From: an uncultured Alphaproteobacteria bacterium
GTDB taxonomy: Bacteria; Pseudomonadota; Alphaproteobacteria; Rs-D84
NCBI GenBank assembly: GCA_934276735.1
Contig: CAKQTG010000001.1
Span: forward strand, 310,001-374,000
DNA length: 64,000 bases
Direction of reading: 5' to 3'
In this document: piece after piece, positions 16,744-24,689 of the stretch
Layout: every line of letters begins with the position of its first letter
Position numbering within the stretch: the first letter of the stretch is position 1
Position numbers and translations under genes: made by a program
The notes under the pieces: model-generated
Databases searched by the model: none
What the model was told of the DNA's origin: nothing
The model's input: the letters and a program-made list of their open reading frames with translations, nothing else

Positions 16744-17652
16744 ATGTTCCGTAAGATTTTAGTTTTTGCAATGTTTGCAACGGCGGCCGGCTATTGCTTT
16801 GCCGCAGAATCATTGCCCCAGGTCGTCACGAGCGAGGTTTTTTATACCCAGGATAAATCATCGGATGCCGATCAACAGGTGCAAACGGTTGAAACAACTG
16901 AAACGGTCCAGACGGCGGTTCCGGTATGGCCGATGGCAGGAACGGATGCCGACGTTGAAATCGCATGCGAAGATGGCGCGTGTGCCCAGAGTTCGCAATC
17001 TGATAATATTCGCATTGTGTCCAAGATTGGCGCGGACCTGGTTGTTGAAAATAATTTCAATTTGGGAACGGGTGATGGTTTTGGTGGTTGGTCTGGTGGT
17101 GCAAATATGCTGCATGGGACCCAGATTCCGGTCGGATTTGATGATGAATGCAATTCTGGTTCTGAAATGCCGTTGTTGCATCGCGAAATGCTAGAAGATG
17201 ATGGCGGCGCGATTTTGTCTGTTGCGCGCAGTGGACGCAAGAATTGTGCAAAATATGCCGATGGTTATGATGCCTTTGCGGCCAAGATGGGTATGACAAA
17301 AACGACAACTGATGAAAATGGCGAAATTGTTGACGAAGAGACCGAGATTTCTGTGAACGTGTCTGCGGATGCAGAACCGGCACAACGTGTCACTGACCAG
17401 GTTCGTTCTTGGGTTGTTGCAAATGGCCAGACCCTGCGCGAGGTTTTGCAAAATTGGTGTGACAAAGAAGGTTGGGATTTGGTTTGGGCGACATCGCGCG
17501 AATATCCAATAGAGGCCAGCGCCGTATTCAAAGGACGCTTTGTTGACGTGGCGTCTGCATTGGTTCGTAACTTTGGGCGCGCAACACCGATTCCATATGC
17601 AAAATTCTACAAGGGAAATCGCGTCTTGGTGGTTTCTACGAACGAGGAATAA
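16744..17652 (+). CDS. TcpQ/PilL-type protein of a type IVb pilus or secretion system
   Basis: The product has 302 residues with a signal peptide (cleavage after GYCFA). The middle is acidic and low-complexity. The C-terminal ~85 residues match the TcpQ domain pattern: VANGQTLREVLQNWCDKEGW, then PIEASAVFKGRFVDVASALV and a final hydrophobic strand. In Vibrio cholerae TcpQ helps the secretin TcpC reach the outer membrane. The start at 16744 follows AGGAAAGGAAG. An upstream in-frame ATG at 16714 lacks such a site. The secretin gene follows after 44 bp, which supports this role. Confidence 0.85.
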   Translation: MFRKILVFAMFATAAGYCFAAESLPQVVTSEVFYTQDKSSDADQQVQTVETTETVQTAVPVWPMAGTDADVEIACEDGACAQSSQSDNIRIVSKIGADLVVENNFNLGTGDGFGGWSGGANMLHGTQIPVGFDDECNSGSEMPLLHREMLEDDGGAILSVARSGRKNCAKYADGYDAFAAKMGMTKTTTDENGEIVDEETEISVNVSADAEPAQRVTDQVRSWVVANGQTLREVLQNWCDKEGWDLVWATSREYPIEASAVFKGRFVDVASALVRNFGRATPIPYAKFYKGNRVLVVSTNEE

Positions 17653-17696
17653 AACGCGTGGGGTTGTGTCAACCATCGTCACAGGGAGAAAGATAA

Positions 17697-19325
17697 ATGA
17701 TAAAATCAGCAAAGATAATATTTATGTGCGGCATATTGACATTTGCGCTGACTGGGTGTGCAGTCAAGGAATCCGCCAAAGTGGCGTCAACGGTTGACCA
17801 GGATTTTGTTAATGCATATGATGCATTTGAAATGGCCAAAAATCCACGAGCCAAGGTTGCCAGTGGTGATACAGTGTCCATGTCCGAAGGTGTATGGTTG
17901 GGTAATAAATCGACCGTCTTGGAACATCGTAACAATTTGCCATCGCAATTTGAAACCGATACTGGGGTTACAATCTTGTTGAACGAGCCGGTCACGTTAC
18001 AGGTGTTGGCAAATAACATCAATTCTATGACTGGAATCCCCGTTAAAATTGATAACCAGGTAAATTCTGAAAAATTAAAAAAGACGATTAATATTGCATA
18101 TACTGGCAAATTGTCCGGTCTGTTGTCCCAAGTTGCGACGGATTTAGACCTGTTGTGGTATTACGACAAAACATCAATTGTTTTCTATGAAACAGAAACC
18201 AAGACATTTACATTGTATGCATTGGGGACAGATGTGTCTTACCAGACCGCGGTCCAGACCGATGACGGCAACCAGGTTGCGTTGGAATCTACATTAAAAG
18301 AGTGGGACGAAATCGAAAAAGCGATTTCTGGCATCGTTGGCAAGACCGATAATGCGGACTTTACTGTATCGCGCAGTTTGGGGACAATCACGGTTACTGC
18401 GCCACCGTCGGTGTTGACCCGCGTTGGTGAATATATCAATAAACAAAACAAACGTTTGTCCCAGTTGGTGACCATTGATGTCAAGGTGTTACAGGTCTCT
18501 ATTTCAAACGATTCGGCGTTTGGTTTGAATCTGGCGGCGGCAATCAACAGTGCGTCTGGCCTGAACATTGTTGCCAATCCAAAGAACAATTTGTCCACGA
18601 CCGAGGCCAGCTCGATGAACATCGCGGTTTTGTCTAATACTGTGTCGGCTTTGACGGGTGCCACCCATGTCGAGGGTTCGTCTACTGTTGCAGGGGCGTA
18701 TACCCAAGACCAGATTAAAAATGGTTCCTTGGCACGTGGTGCGGGCAGTAATGCGTTGATAGAGGCATTGGCAAAGCAGGGCAAGGTATCATTGGTCACA
18801 AACGTTGGTGTCACCACTCGCAGCAATCGCGTTGCCCCGGTGAACAATACCAAGACAACTGGATACATCAAACGTTTCGAATCACGTAACTTTACAACGG
18901 TCGAATCCAGCACCGTTGACCAGGACGATTTGGAAACAGGATTTTCAATGCAGCTGTTGCCAAATGTTTTGGAAAATGGCAAGATTTTGTTGCTGTTCCG
19001 TATGTCGGTGCGTGAATTGCTGAAAATGTCCACCCAGACCATCGGCGAAGTTACATTACAATTGCCAGAGGTTGAAGAACGTAGTTTCATGCAAGAAGTT
19101 ATTATGGAATCTGGCCAGATGTTGGTTGTGTCGGGCTTTGAAAAGCAGACTAATAATGATACGCGTTATGGTTTGGGCGATCCGGACTTTATGGCATTGT
19201 CGGGATCACGTGAAACGACGGCGACGCGTGATACACTGGTTGTCATCTTGACGCCCCAGGTATTGGTCAGCCCGATGGACGCCGAACGCAGTATACAACA
19301 GCATTGGGGCGCACCATTGAATTAA
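17697..19325 (+). CDS. PilN/TcpC-type secretin lipoprotein
   Basis: The product has 542 residues. The signal peptide ends in lipobox LTGC (Cys21). An N-terminal N0-like domain is followed by a secretin N domain (~185-270), a Ser/Thr/Gly-rich gate region and the C-terminal secretin domain with VEERSFMQEVIMESGQMLVV and a final VVILTPQVLV. PilN secretins form the outer-membrane channel of type IVb pili. Only the TcpQ partner is nearby; ATPase, platform and prepilin peptidase genes are not in the window. It is closed by a terminator at 19331. Confidence 0.92.
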   Translation: MIKSAKIIFMCGILTFALTGCAVKESAKVASTVDQDFVNAYDAFEMAKNPRAKVASGDTVSMSEGVWLGNKSTVLEHRNNLPSQFETDTGVTILLNEPVTLQVLANNINSMTGIPVKIDNQVNSEKLKKTINIAYTGKLSGLLSQVATDLDLLWYYDKTSIVFYETETKTFTLYALGTDVSYQTAVQTDDGNQVALESTLKEWDEIEKAISGIVGKTDNADFTVSRSLGTITVTAPPSVLTRVGEYINKQNKRLSQLVTIDVKVLQVSISNDSAFGLNLAAAINSASGLNIVANPKNNLSTTEASSMNIAVLSNTVSALTGATHVEGSSTVAGAYTQDQIKNGSLARGAGSNALIEALAKQGKVSLVTNVGVTTRSNRVAPVNNTKTTGYIKRFESRNFTTVESSTVDQDDLETGFSMQLLPNVLENGKILLLFRMSVRELLKMSTQTIGEVTLQLPEVEERSFMQEVIMESGQMLVVSGFEKQTNNDTRYGLGDPDFMALSGSRETTATRDTLVVILTPQVLVSPMDAERSIQQHWGAPLN

Positions 19326-19352
19326 AAAAAACGGGGCCACGCCCCGTTTTTT
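19324..19352 (+). terminator. Terminator of the secretin operon
   Basis: ACGGGGC-CAC-GCCCCGT with flanking A and T runs. Confidence 0.85.
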
Positions 19353-19431
19353 AATTAGAGTGCAACGTTCAGAGTGCAGAGTTCAAATAATGTGCGCCCC
19401 CGGCGCGCTTGTTTTTTTTCTAGTGCAGACT

Positions 19432-19512
19432 AAGTTCCCCTCCGGGAACCACCCACGGAATTTAACAATTCCGCGGGACCCGGGTCGGGGTGCCCGCCAG
19501 GGCGGGGTGGTC
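19432..19512 (-). repeat. Interspersed palindromic repeat, copy A
   Basis: Read on the minus strand it begins GACCACCCCG and ends GGGGAACTTAGTCTGCA. The core hairpin is CCCACGGAATT (19452-19462) with AATTCCGCGGG (19467-19477) and a 4-nt loop. The same layout is found at 19813, 23502 and 58848. Confidence 0.75.
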
Positions 19513-19607
19513 TTTGTATTAAAGAGAGTATCCGTCTCCGCTGCGCTCCGTCGCGTTGAAAGCAATAAAGTAAAATTCCCCTCTGGCCAGAGGGGAACTA
19601 GTAGCAG

Positions 19608-19663
19608 GTGCGCATACGCGCAACATTACCCACCTGGATTCTGGGGTCCAGCCCCAGAATGAC
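19608..19663. repeat. Left arm of 56-bp outer inverted repeat
   Basis: Matches the reverse complement of 23355-23410, beginning GTGCGCATACGCGCAACATT. It contains an inner ATTCTGGGG/CCCCAGAAT hairpin. The two arms bracket the divergent Cys-rich gene pair. Confidence 0.8.
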
Positions 19664-19812
19664 ACACAAGAAATTCCGCAACACAGATTTGAACAATGTT
19701 CATGACATAAAAAACATACTACTGCGTGTCGCCTGCGGACTGCGTCCTTGCCGCTTCCTGCGCTTCGCTTGGATTGGTTTCACCGCACCTGCGGTGTCAT
19801 TCCTGTTCCTGC

Positions 19813-19857
19813 CTTTGCCCACCCACGAAATTTATCAATTTCGCGGGGCCCGGAGCA
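19813..19857 (-). repeat. Interspersed palindromic repeat, copy D (partial)
   Basis: Core hairpin CCCACGAAATT (19822-19832) and AATTTCGCGGG (19837-19847) with a TATC loop, flanked by CCGGG as in the other copies. Stem bases differ from copy A but stay paired. Confidence 0.65.
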
Positions 19858-19957
19858 GGAATGACAAGTTTTTAAGTTTTCTATTCTAAAACTGTATCAC
19901 TTTATCACTCTGTCACTTACTCACTTTATCATTGCTCTTTGCTCTCTGCTCTCTAAT

Positions 19958-19985
19958 AAAAAACGGGGACATGCCCCGTTTTTTA
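19958..19985. terminator. Bidirectional terminator at the 3' end of the left Cys-rich gene
   Basis: AAACGGGG-ACATG-CCCCGTTTT with A and T runs on both sides. It overlaps the stop codon of the minus-strand gene. Confidence 0.75.
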
Positions 19986-20375
19986 TTGCATTCCTACACT
20001 GAACTCGTCGCCCCAGCCGGCAACAGTCTGGCCACCTATCTGGCAATTGATATCTTCGAATCCACTGGATACCTGATTCTTTTTTACTATGTTACTGGTT
20101 ACCAACGCACCCGTGGTCCCCAATACCACCGCTGCAATCGAATCGGACGCCAGACGTGCTGTGTTAAAGTTACCCTCGGCATTTTTCCACACCGATACCT
20201 GAAAGTCATTTGACATGCCGTTCAGCTTCTTATACAGACTGCTTATCTTGGTCCGGGATGCCGCCTGGCCCTCGGTCTTGATCAGTGCGTCACTCTTGAC
20301 ACACTGGGTGCCTGCCTCGTTCACTACATACCCCGCGGTCGTGCATTTGCATTCGCCACCTGTCCATTTGGCACC
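19983..20375. repeat. Left arm of ~390-bp inverted repeat (coding)
   Basis: Reverse complement of ~22796-23185. I count about six mismatches in the outer ~285 bp; identity drops over a ~30-bp stretch and then returns. It encodes the shared C-terminal module of two divergent genes. Confidence 0.85.
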
Positions 20376-21476
20376 AACAATTTTTCCACATGCGATCACT
20401 GCTGGCTTGTATTCGCACTTGCCGCGAACAAAATGTTTTGAATCGTCGTCACACGCACATGCTTTTTTCTCGGTGTCCCAATATGCGCCCGATGCTTGGG
20501 CCACCGAGGTTGTGCACTGTTGTTCCATTTTGACTACATCTTTTATTTTGCAAGACTTGCTGGACGTATCAAATTCATAGTCTGCGCTCTCGCATACACA
20601 TTTGTCACCACTCAGGACCAAATGCTTCTGGGTTTTGTCACACTTGCATTTGTTGCCGGACCAACTGCCACCTGATTCAGTGCACGCTTGCTTTTTATTA
20701 TTTGTTTCTTGACGAACAACGGCCTGATGTTGTTCGGCTCTTCTTTGTTCCGTCTTGTGCTCTTCGGTTTCTACACATCTTTTGCGTGTCGACGTTTCGG
20801 GGGCATAATTGGGTTCACAAGAATCATCGTTTAATGTGATATTCCAGCCGTTGTCTTCACACGTAAATGTGCAAGATGCGTCACTTTTCAAATGCGCCGT
20901 ATCTGAAAGTGGTTTTGGAACTTTTACTTTAGGACTTGTTTGAACACAATATGCCTGAGTTGCCTCGCCGGTTTTCAAGTATTTCCCGCTGTCAGCACAG
21001 TTCTTATTTTCCTTCACACACTTGCCATCTGATTCAGTATATCCATCTTTACATACCCACCCAAGGCAAGACTTACCACCAACAGCGGCAACAGCGACAC
21101 CGTTAATTTTAACCTTGGAACCATTTGAATTCACAGCTTCAACTGCATTGACTGGTTTTTTTGAGCTAGCCTCATCTCCCTCACATTCTGGCATATCACT
21201 TGGTACCCATTTGTCATCAAATGTACTAAGGGAACATCTGAATATCTTATTTGAGTAGGAACTGCCGTTCCACATGCCACCCGTAGAAGCAATGACACTC
21301 CCCGCACCACACCGATCACTATCGCATTCAAAACAACCAGCGTAATGATCTATCGTTAAGTATTCATCGGCAGAACTACATCCGTCATTATGTGCTTCGC
21401 ACCTCGCCATAGCATCACCAAAGGAAACACAAGATACACACGCACAACATATTGATAATAACCAGATTTTTTTCAT
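19983..21476 (-). CDS. Cys-rich secreted protein with conserved C-terminal membrane module (member 1)
   Basis: The product has 497 residues. The start at 21476 (after AAAGGGA) gives a signal peptide MKKIWLLSICCACVSCVSFG; longer upstream codons add an implausible leader. Residues ~30-400 are Cys-rich and modular, with EGF-like repeats of the form C-x-CD-x-Q-x-HLVLSGDKC-x-C and a charged Gln/Glu/Arg coiled stretch (~255-275). The last ~95 residues hold FQVSVWKNAEGNFNTARLAS, a membrane helix (SIAAVVLGTTGALVTSNIV), a KK stop-transfer and a tail ending GDEFSVGMQ. This predicts a type I membrane or envelope-anchored protein. No enzyme domain is seen. The C-terminal part is nearly identical to member 2. 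Confidence 0.82.
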   Translation of the reverse strand: MKKIWLLSICCACVSCVSFGDAMARCEAHNDGCSSADEYLTIDHYAGCFECDSDRCGAGSVIASTGGMWNGSSYSNKIFRCSLSTFDDKWVPSDMPECEGDEASSKKPVNAVEAVNSNGSKVKINGVAVAAVGGKSCLGWVCKDGYTESDGKCVKENKNCADSGKYLKTGEATQAYCVQTSPKVKVPKPLSDTAHLKSDASCTFTCEDNGWNITLNDDSCEPNYAPETSTRKRCVETEEHKTEQRRAEQHQAVVRQETNNKKQACTESGGSWSGNKCKCDKTQKHLVLSGDKCVCESADYEFDTSSKSCKIKDVVKMEQQCTTSVAQASGAYWDTEKKACACDDDSKHFVRGKCEYKPAVIACGKIVGAKWTGGECKCTTAGYVVNEAGTQCVKSDALIKTEGQAASRTKISSLYKKLNGMSNDFQVSVWKNAEGNFNTARLASDSIAAVVLGTTGALVTSNIVKKNQVSSGFEDINCQIGGQTVAGWGDEFSVGMQ

Positions 21477-21493
21477 AATATGTCCCTTTATCC

Positions 21494-21624
21494 ATGCCGA
21501 ATTTAAACCACCGTTTAGATTCGACATAAATTTATCCTTGGCGGGTGGCAAAAAATATGCTAAAATAAGGACATTAGACATAAAGGGGGAATGTCGATTT
21601 TAAACGGTGGTTTATTTTCGGCAT
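21494..21624. promoter_or_regulatory. Divergent promoter region with 34-bp inverted repeat
   Basis: Arms at 21494-21527 and 21591-21624 match as reverse complements with four mismatches (core AAACCACCGTTTA). They lie symmetrically at the two gene starts. On the plus strand TTGGCG (21538-21543), 17 bp and TAAAAT (21561-21566) form a promoter for member 2. The arms could be operators, leader hairpin halves or the trace of an inverted duplication. Confidence 0.6.
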
Positions 21625-21640
21625 AAAAAGCGAGGTCAAA

Positions 21641-23185
21641 ATGAGACTTTTTTCTTTGATTTTAGGACTTTTTTTGTGCACGTCCAATGCATGGGCCTAT
21701 ATGTGTCCTGGTGATTCGTGGCCTGGGAGCAATGATCATAATGACAAGAAGTTTGTTTTTACAACCAAGGCCGCGTATGATTTAGCAAAAAATACACCAG
21801 AGGATTCCGCAAAAAACATTAGCCCCGGTGCCGTGTATGGGTGTAAATCTAGTACTGATTCTTGTACCAATGGTCACCAGTTATTAATCGGCAGCGGACA
21901 TTGGTGGAACGGCAGCAGTCATGGTCCCGCTCTTTACACATGCTCAGCATCAAGTAATTGGACCCCAAGAACATTGATATTTTGCGTTACAAAAATGAAA
22001 AATGGCGCAACGAAGCTAAGTGATGATTGGAAATTATTGTCTGTGAACGATGTAAATGGATTGTATAAGGGTGGTAAATTCTATACTACGAAAGATGTTA
22101 ACAAGATTCAAATTTGTGTTATGCCAAAAAAAGTCCAGGATTGTTATGACTCGGGCGGTCTGTGGACATATACCGATGAAAACCAACCAATAAACACAGG
22201 AAAATGTATCGCTGATGGTAACGGCACAAACTGTAAAGAAGGTCCTGCGACATGCCTAGATGGCCAAAATGCAAAAACATGCTATAAAAAGTGTCATTCT
22301 TCCGGTGGTGGGGACACCGTTATGATTGTTGAGTGTAAATCAGGTTTCAAGGAAAACGAAAAAAATGCAGGCTGGACTACCGCCGATGGGAAAGCACTGT
22401 ATAAGAGTTGTGTAAAAGAATCTGGCAGCGGTGACGGTGGTTCCGGTGGCAGCGTTGGCGGCGGTGGCAATATCAACAACGATAATGGTGGCACAGACCA
22501 ACAGAACTGCGAAAATTCTGGTGGCACGTGGGCTAGTAAAAATTGTTCGTGCAGCGGTGACGCGCACTTAAAACAGAGTACGGACAAAAAAACATGTGAA
22601 TGTGTCAGCGGCTATGCACGTGATGGCAGAAACCAATGTGTTGCAACGGATGAAACAGCATGTAAAAACTTGGGGAGCACGGTCGCAAAATGGACGAATA
22701 ACCAGTGTGTATGTGTGGATACAACAAAGATATATTCAACAGAGACACAAAACTGTGTTCCTAATCCCAAGGTAACGGAATGCAACCAGGTCACCGGTGC
22801 CAAATGGACAGGTGGCGAATGCAAATGCACGACTGCCGGGTATGTAGTGAACGAGGCAGGCACCCAGTGCGTCAAGGGCGCGGCACTGATTAGCACAGAA
22901 CAAGGTGCATCCCGGACCAAGATAAGCAGTCTGTATAAGAAGCTGAACGGCATGTCAAATGACTTTCAGGTATCTGTGTGGAAAAATGCCGAGGGTAACT
23001 TTAACACGGCACGTCTGGCATCCGATTCGATTGCAGCGGTGGTATTGGGGACCACGGGTGCGTTGGTAACCAGTAACATAGTAAAAAAGAATCAGGTATC
23101 CAGTGGATTCGAAGATATCAATTGCCAGATAGGCGGTCAGACTGTTGCCGGCTGGGGCGACGAGTTCAGTGTCGGAATGCAATAA
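21641..23185 (+). CDS. Cys-rich secreted protein with conserved C-terminal membrane module (member 2)
   Basis: The product has 514 residues with a signal peptide ending NAWA. The N-terminal ~270 residues differ from member 1 (WPGSNDHNDKKFVFTTKAAY...) but share the motif GSGHWWNGSSHGPALYTCS with its GMWNGSSYSNKIFRCS, so the two are homologous and diverged. A Gly/Ser linker (~265-285) is followed by EGF-like Cys repeats (CSGDAHLKQSTDKKTCEC). The C-terminal ~125 residues repeat member 1 almost exactly: GAKWTGGECKCTTAGY, the membrane helix and tail GDEFSVGMQ. GAGG precedes the ATG. Surface or periplasmic role inferred from topology only. Confidence 0.82.
   Translation: MRLFSLILGLFLCTSNAWAYMCPGDSWPGSNDHNDKKFVFTTKAAYDLAKNTPEDSAKNISPGAVYGCKSSTDSCTNGHQLLIGSGHWWNGSSHGPALYTCSASSNWTPRTLIFCVTKMKNGATKLSDDWKLLSVNDVNGLYKGGKFYTTKDVNKIQICVMPKKVQDCYDSGGLWTYTDENQPINTGKCIADGNGTNCKEGPATCLDGQNAKTCYKKCHSSGGGDTVMIVECKSGFKENEKNAGWTTADGKALYKSCVKESGSGDGGSGGSVGGGGNINNDNGGTDQQNCENSGGTWASKNCSCSGDAHLKQSTDKKTCECVSGYARDGRNQCVATDETACKNLGSTVAKWTNNQCVCVDTTKIYSTETQNCVPNPKVTECNQVTGAKWTGGECKCTTAGYVVNEAGTQCVKGAALISTEQGASRTKISSLYKKLNGMSNDFQVSVWKNAEGNFNTARLASDSIAAVVLGTTGALVTSNIVKKNQVSSGFEDINCQIGGQTVAGWGDEFSVGMQ
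22796..23185. repeat. Right arm of ~390-bp inverted repeat (coding)
   Basis: Pairs with 19983-20375. See that entry. Confidence 0.85.
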
Positions 23186-23211
23186 AAACGCGCCAATGGC
23201 GCGTTTTTTAC
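23184..23211 (+). terminator. Terminator of member 2
   Basis: AAAAACGCGCC-AAT-GGCGCGTTTTTT. The same hairpin follows the third family member at 29207. Confidence 0.85.
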
Positions 23212-23354
23212 TAGAGAGCAACGAAAGTGTCCGCCGATGGCGGACGATTCCAATGACCTGGATCCTGTGGTCAAGCCACAGGATGACACCCAAGAAAAAT
23301 TCCGCAACATAAATGTGAACAATGTTTGTAAAGTAAAATCTATATCCAGTCTTT

Positions 23355-23410
23355 GTCATTCTGGGGCTTGACCCCAGAATCCAGGTGGGTAATGTTGCGC
23401 GTATGCGCAC
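23355..23410. repeat. Right arm of 56-bp outer inverted repeat
   Basis: Reverse complement of 19608-19663. Similarity continues outward for ~15 bp (GCTACTAGTTC). Confidence 0.8.
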
Positions 23411-23501
23411 CCGCTACTAGTTCTCCTCCTGTGGAGGAGTACCGCGTAGCGGGGAGGTGGTCTTTTATTTTACACATATATGACATTACGGATTCTCAAG
23501 A

Positions 23502-23560
23502 CCACCCCGACCCGGGCCTCGCAAAATCGTCAGATTTTGTGGGTGGTTTTGCCAGAGGGG
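23502..23560 (+). repeat. Interspersed palindromic repeat, copy C
   Basis: Begins GACCACCCCGACCCGGG. The core hairpin is CTCGCAAAATC (23518-23528) with GATTTTGTGGG (23533-23543) and loop GTCA. The orientation is opposite to copy A. Confidence 0.7.
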
Positions 23561-23570
23561 GGAAAGTATA

Positions 23571-23629
23571 AAAAAATCGCCCCGGAGGAGGGGCGGTAAT
23601 ACAGCAAAAGGCGCACAAAAATGTGCGCC
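23571..23629 (-). terminator. Two consecutive terminators of rpsT
   Basis: On the minus strand GGCGCACA/TGTGCGCC plus T run (23606-23629) is followed by GCCCC/GGGGC plus T run (23571-23594). Confidence 0.8.
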
Positions 23630-23650
23630 GAATCGCCATCATAATGGCAA

Positions 23651-23911
23651 TTATGCCATTTTGGAAACTTTTTTCGCCAGACGTGAAATCTTGCGTGCAG
23701 CACGCTGCTTTGGCATAACCTTGCCAGCAGATTTCATAATCTTGCTCTCTGCGGCGCGGGCAGCAGCGGTCGCGGCGGCCTTGTCCCCAGATTCAATTGC
23801 AACCAATGCCTTTTTCGTTGCAGTCTTTACAACACTGCGACGGGCGGTGTTCACGGCGTTTTTCTTGGCCGTGACAGAAATTCTTTTTTCAGATGACTTA
23901 TGATTTGCCAC
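23651..23911 (-). CDS. rpsT: 30S ribosomal protein S20
   Basis: The 86 residues have the typical S20 N terminus MANHKSSEKRISV and the all-helical Lys/Ala-rich body (ARRSVVKTATKKA, KVMPKQRAARKISRLAKKV). S20 binds 16S rRNA helices early in 30S assembly. The length is normal. It is a single gene, divergent from plsY across 73 bp and closed by two tandem terminators, as expected for a highly expressed gene. Confidence 0.97.
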   Translation of the reverse strand: MANHKSSEKRISVTAKKNAVNTARRSVVKTATKKALVAIESGDKAAATAAARAAESKIMKSAGKVMPKQRAARKISRLAKKVSKMA

Positions 23912-23984
23912 TTTATTTTCCTTTTATTTATTCAAGTTTCCTGCTATTCTATAAAAAACAAACACAAAATCAAGGAAAAATAAA

Positions 23985-24572
23985 ATGATGTATGTAATTG
24001 CACTGATAATTTCTTATTTGTTGGGATCTATCCCAATGGGATTGGTATTTACACGCCTGATGGGGCGGGGCGATTTGCGCAAGGTGGGCAGTGGTAACAT
24101 CGGTGCCACAAACGTTATGCGCGTGGGCGGCCTGCGTATGGCGTGCGCGGTCTGGCTGTTGGATATGGCCAAGGCCATTGCGGCGGTATTGCTGGGCCAG
24201 GCAATTGGTGGCGTGGCGTTTGGTGCATGGTGTGGTTTTGTCGCGATTATTGGGCATTGCTATCCAGTATGGTTGCGCTTTCACGGGGGCAAGGGGATTT
24301 CATCGCTGTTCGGTGTGCTGATGGCGACGAATCCATTGCTGTTTATAATATGTGGTATCGAGTGGTTGATTGTCGCGCTGTCATCAGGGTATTCGTCACT
24401 GGGGGCGATTGTCGTGTTCTGTTTAATGCCAATATTGGGATTTGTTATGAACGTGCATGTTGGATTTGCGTTTCTGGCGATTGCGTTGGTTTGCCTGTGG
24501 CGGCATCGTGAAAATATAGGGCGTATGGTTGGCGGGACCGAGTCCAAGATAGAGTGGAAATGGAAAAAATAA
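23985..24572 (+). CDS. plsY: Glycerol-3-phosphate acyltransferase PlsY
   Basis: PlsY moves acyl groups from acyl-phosphate to glycerol-3-phosphate, the first step of phospholipid synthesis, in the inner membrane. The product has 195 residues and five membrane segments. The three family motifs are present: YLLGSIPMGLVF, GSGNIGATNVMR and GHCYPVWLRFHGGKG. The RBS AAGGA precedes two adjacent ATG codons (23985 and 23988). It works upstream of PlsC (47494 in this window) and PgsA (32601). Confidence 0.95.
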   Translation: MMYVIALIISYLLGSIPMGLVFTRLMGRGDLRKVGSGNIGATNVMRVGGLRMACAVWLLDMAKAIAAVLLGQAIGGVAFGAWCGFVAIIGHCYPVWLRFHGGKGISSLFGVLMATNPLLFIICGIEWLIVALSSGYSSLGAIVVFCLMPILGFVMNVHVGFAFLAIALVCLWRHRENIGRMVGGTESKIEWKWKK

Positions 24573-24585
24573 TATTCAGATTTTA

Positions 24586-24616
24586 CGGCGGTCGCGTATG
24601 CGACCGCTGTTTTTTA
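24586..24616 (+). terminator. Terminator of plsY
   Basis: GCGGTCGC-GTAT-GCGACCGC followed by a T run. Confidence 0.85.
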
Positions 24617-24648
24617 TTGTGTTTTGCCTTTATTTTAGGTGCATTTTG

Positions 24649-24657
24649 TGATATAAT
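24649..24657 (+). promoter_or_regulatory. Extended -10 element
   Basis: TGATATAAT, 33 bp before the ORF at 24690. No good -35 at normal spacing. Confidence 0.5.
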
Positions 24658-24689
24658 ACCCGCAAGAGATGTACCCAGGGGGGATATAG

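Larger units (their letters stand above)
19360..19957. repeat. Non-coding block of interspersed repeats
   Basis: There is no credible gene here. The block holds the word AGAGTGCAGAGTTCA (19371-19385, again near 44612), palindromic elements at 19432-19512 and 19813-19857, the palindrome CCCCTCTGGCCAGAGGGG (again near 47384), one arm of a 56-bp inverted repeat (19608-19663) and degenerate TCACTnTATCACT and TGCTCTC words (19896-19953). The same pieces recur at 23.2-23.6, 47.3-47.5 and 58.7-59.1 kb. Confidence 0.75.
23212..23570. repeat. Non-coding repeat block right of the Cys-rich pair
   Basis: There is no gene. It contains a TAGAGAGCAACG word, the right arm of the 56-bp inverted repeat (23355-23410), a GGAGGAG palindrome and repeat copy C (23502-23560). 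Confidence 0.7.

Noticed and set aside
18239..19090. Minus-strand 283-residue frame inside the secretin gene
   Set aside because: Antisense shadow; the secretin frame has clear domains.
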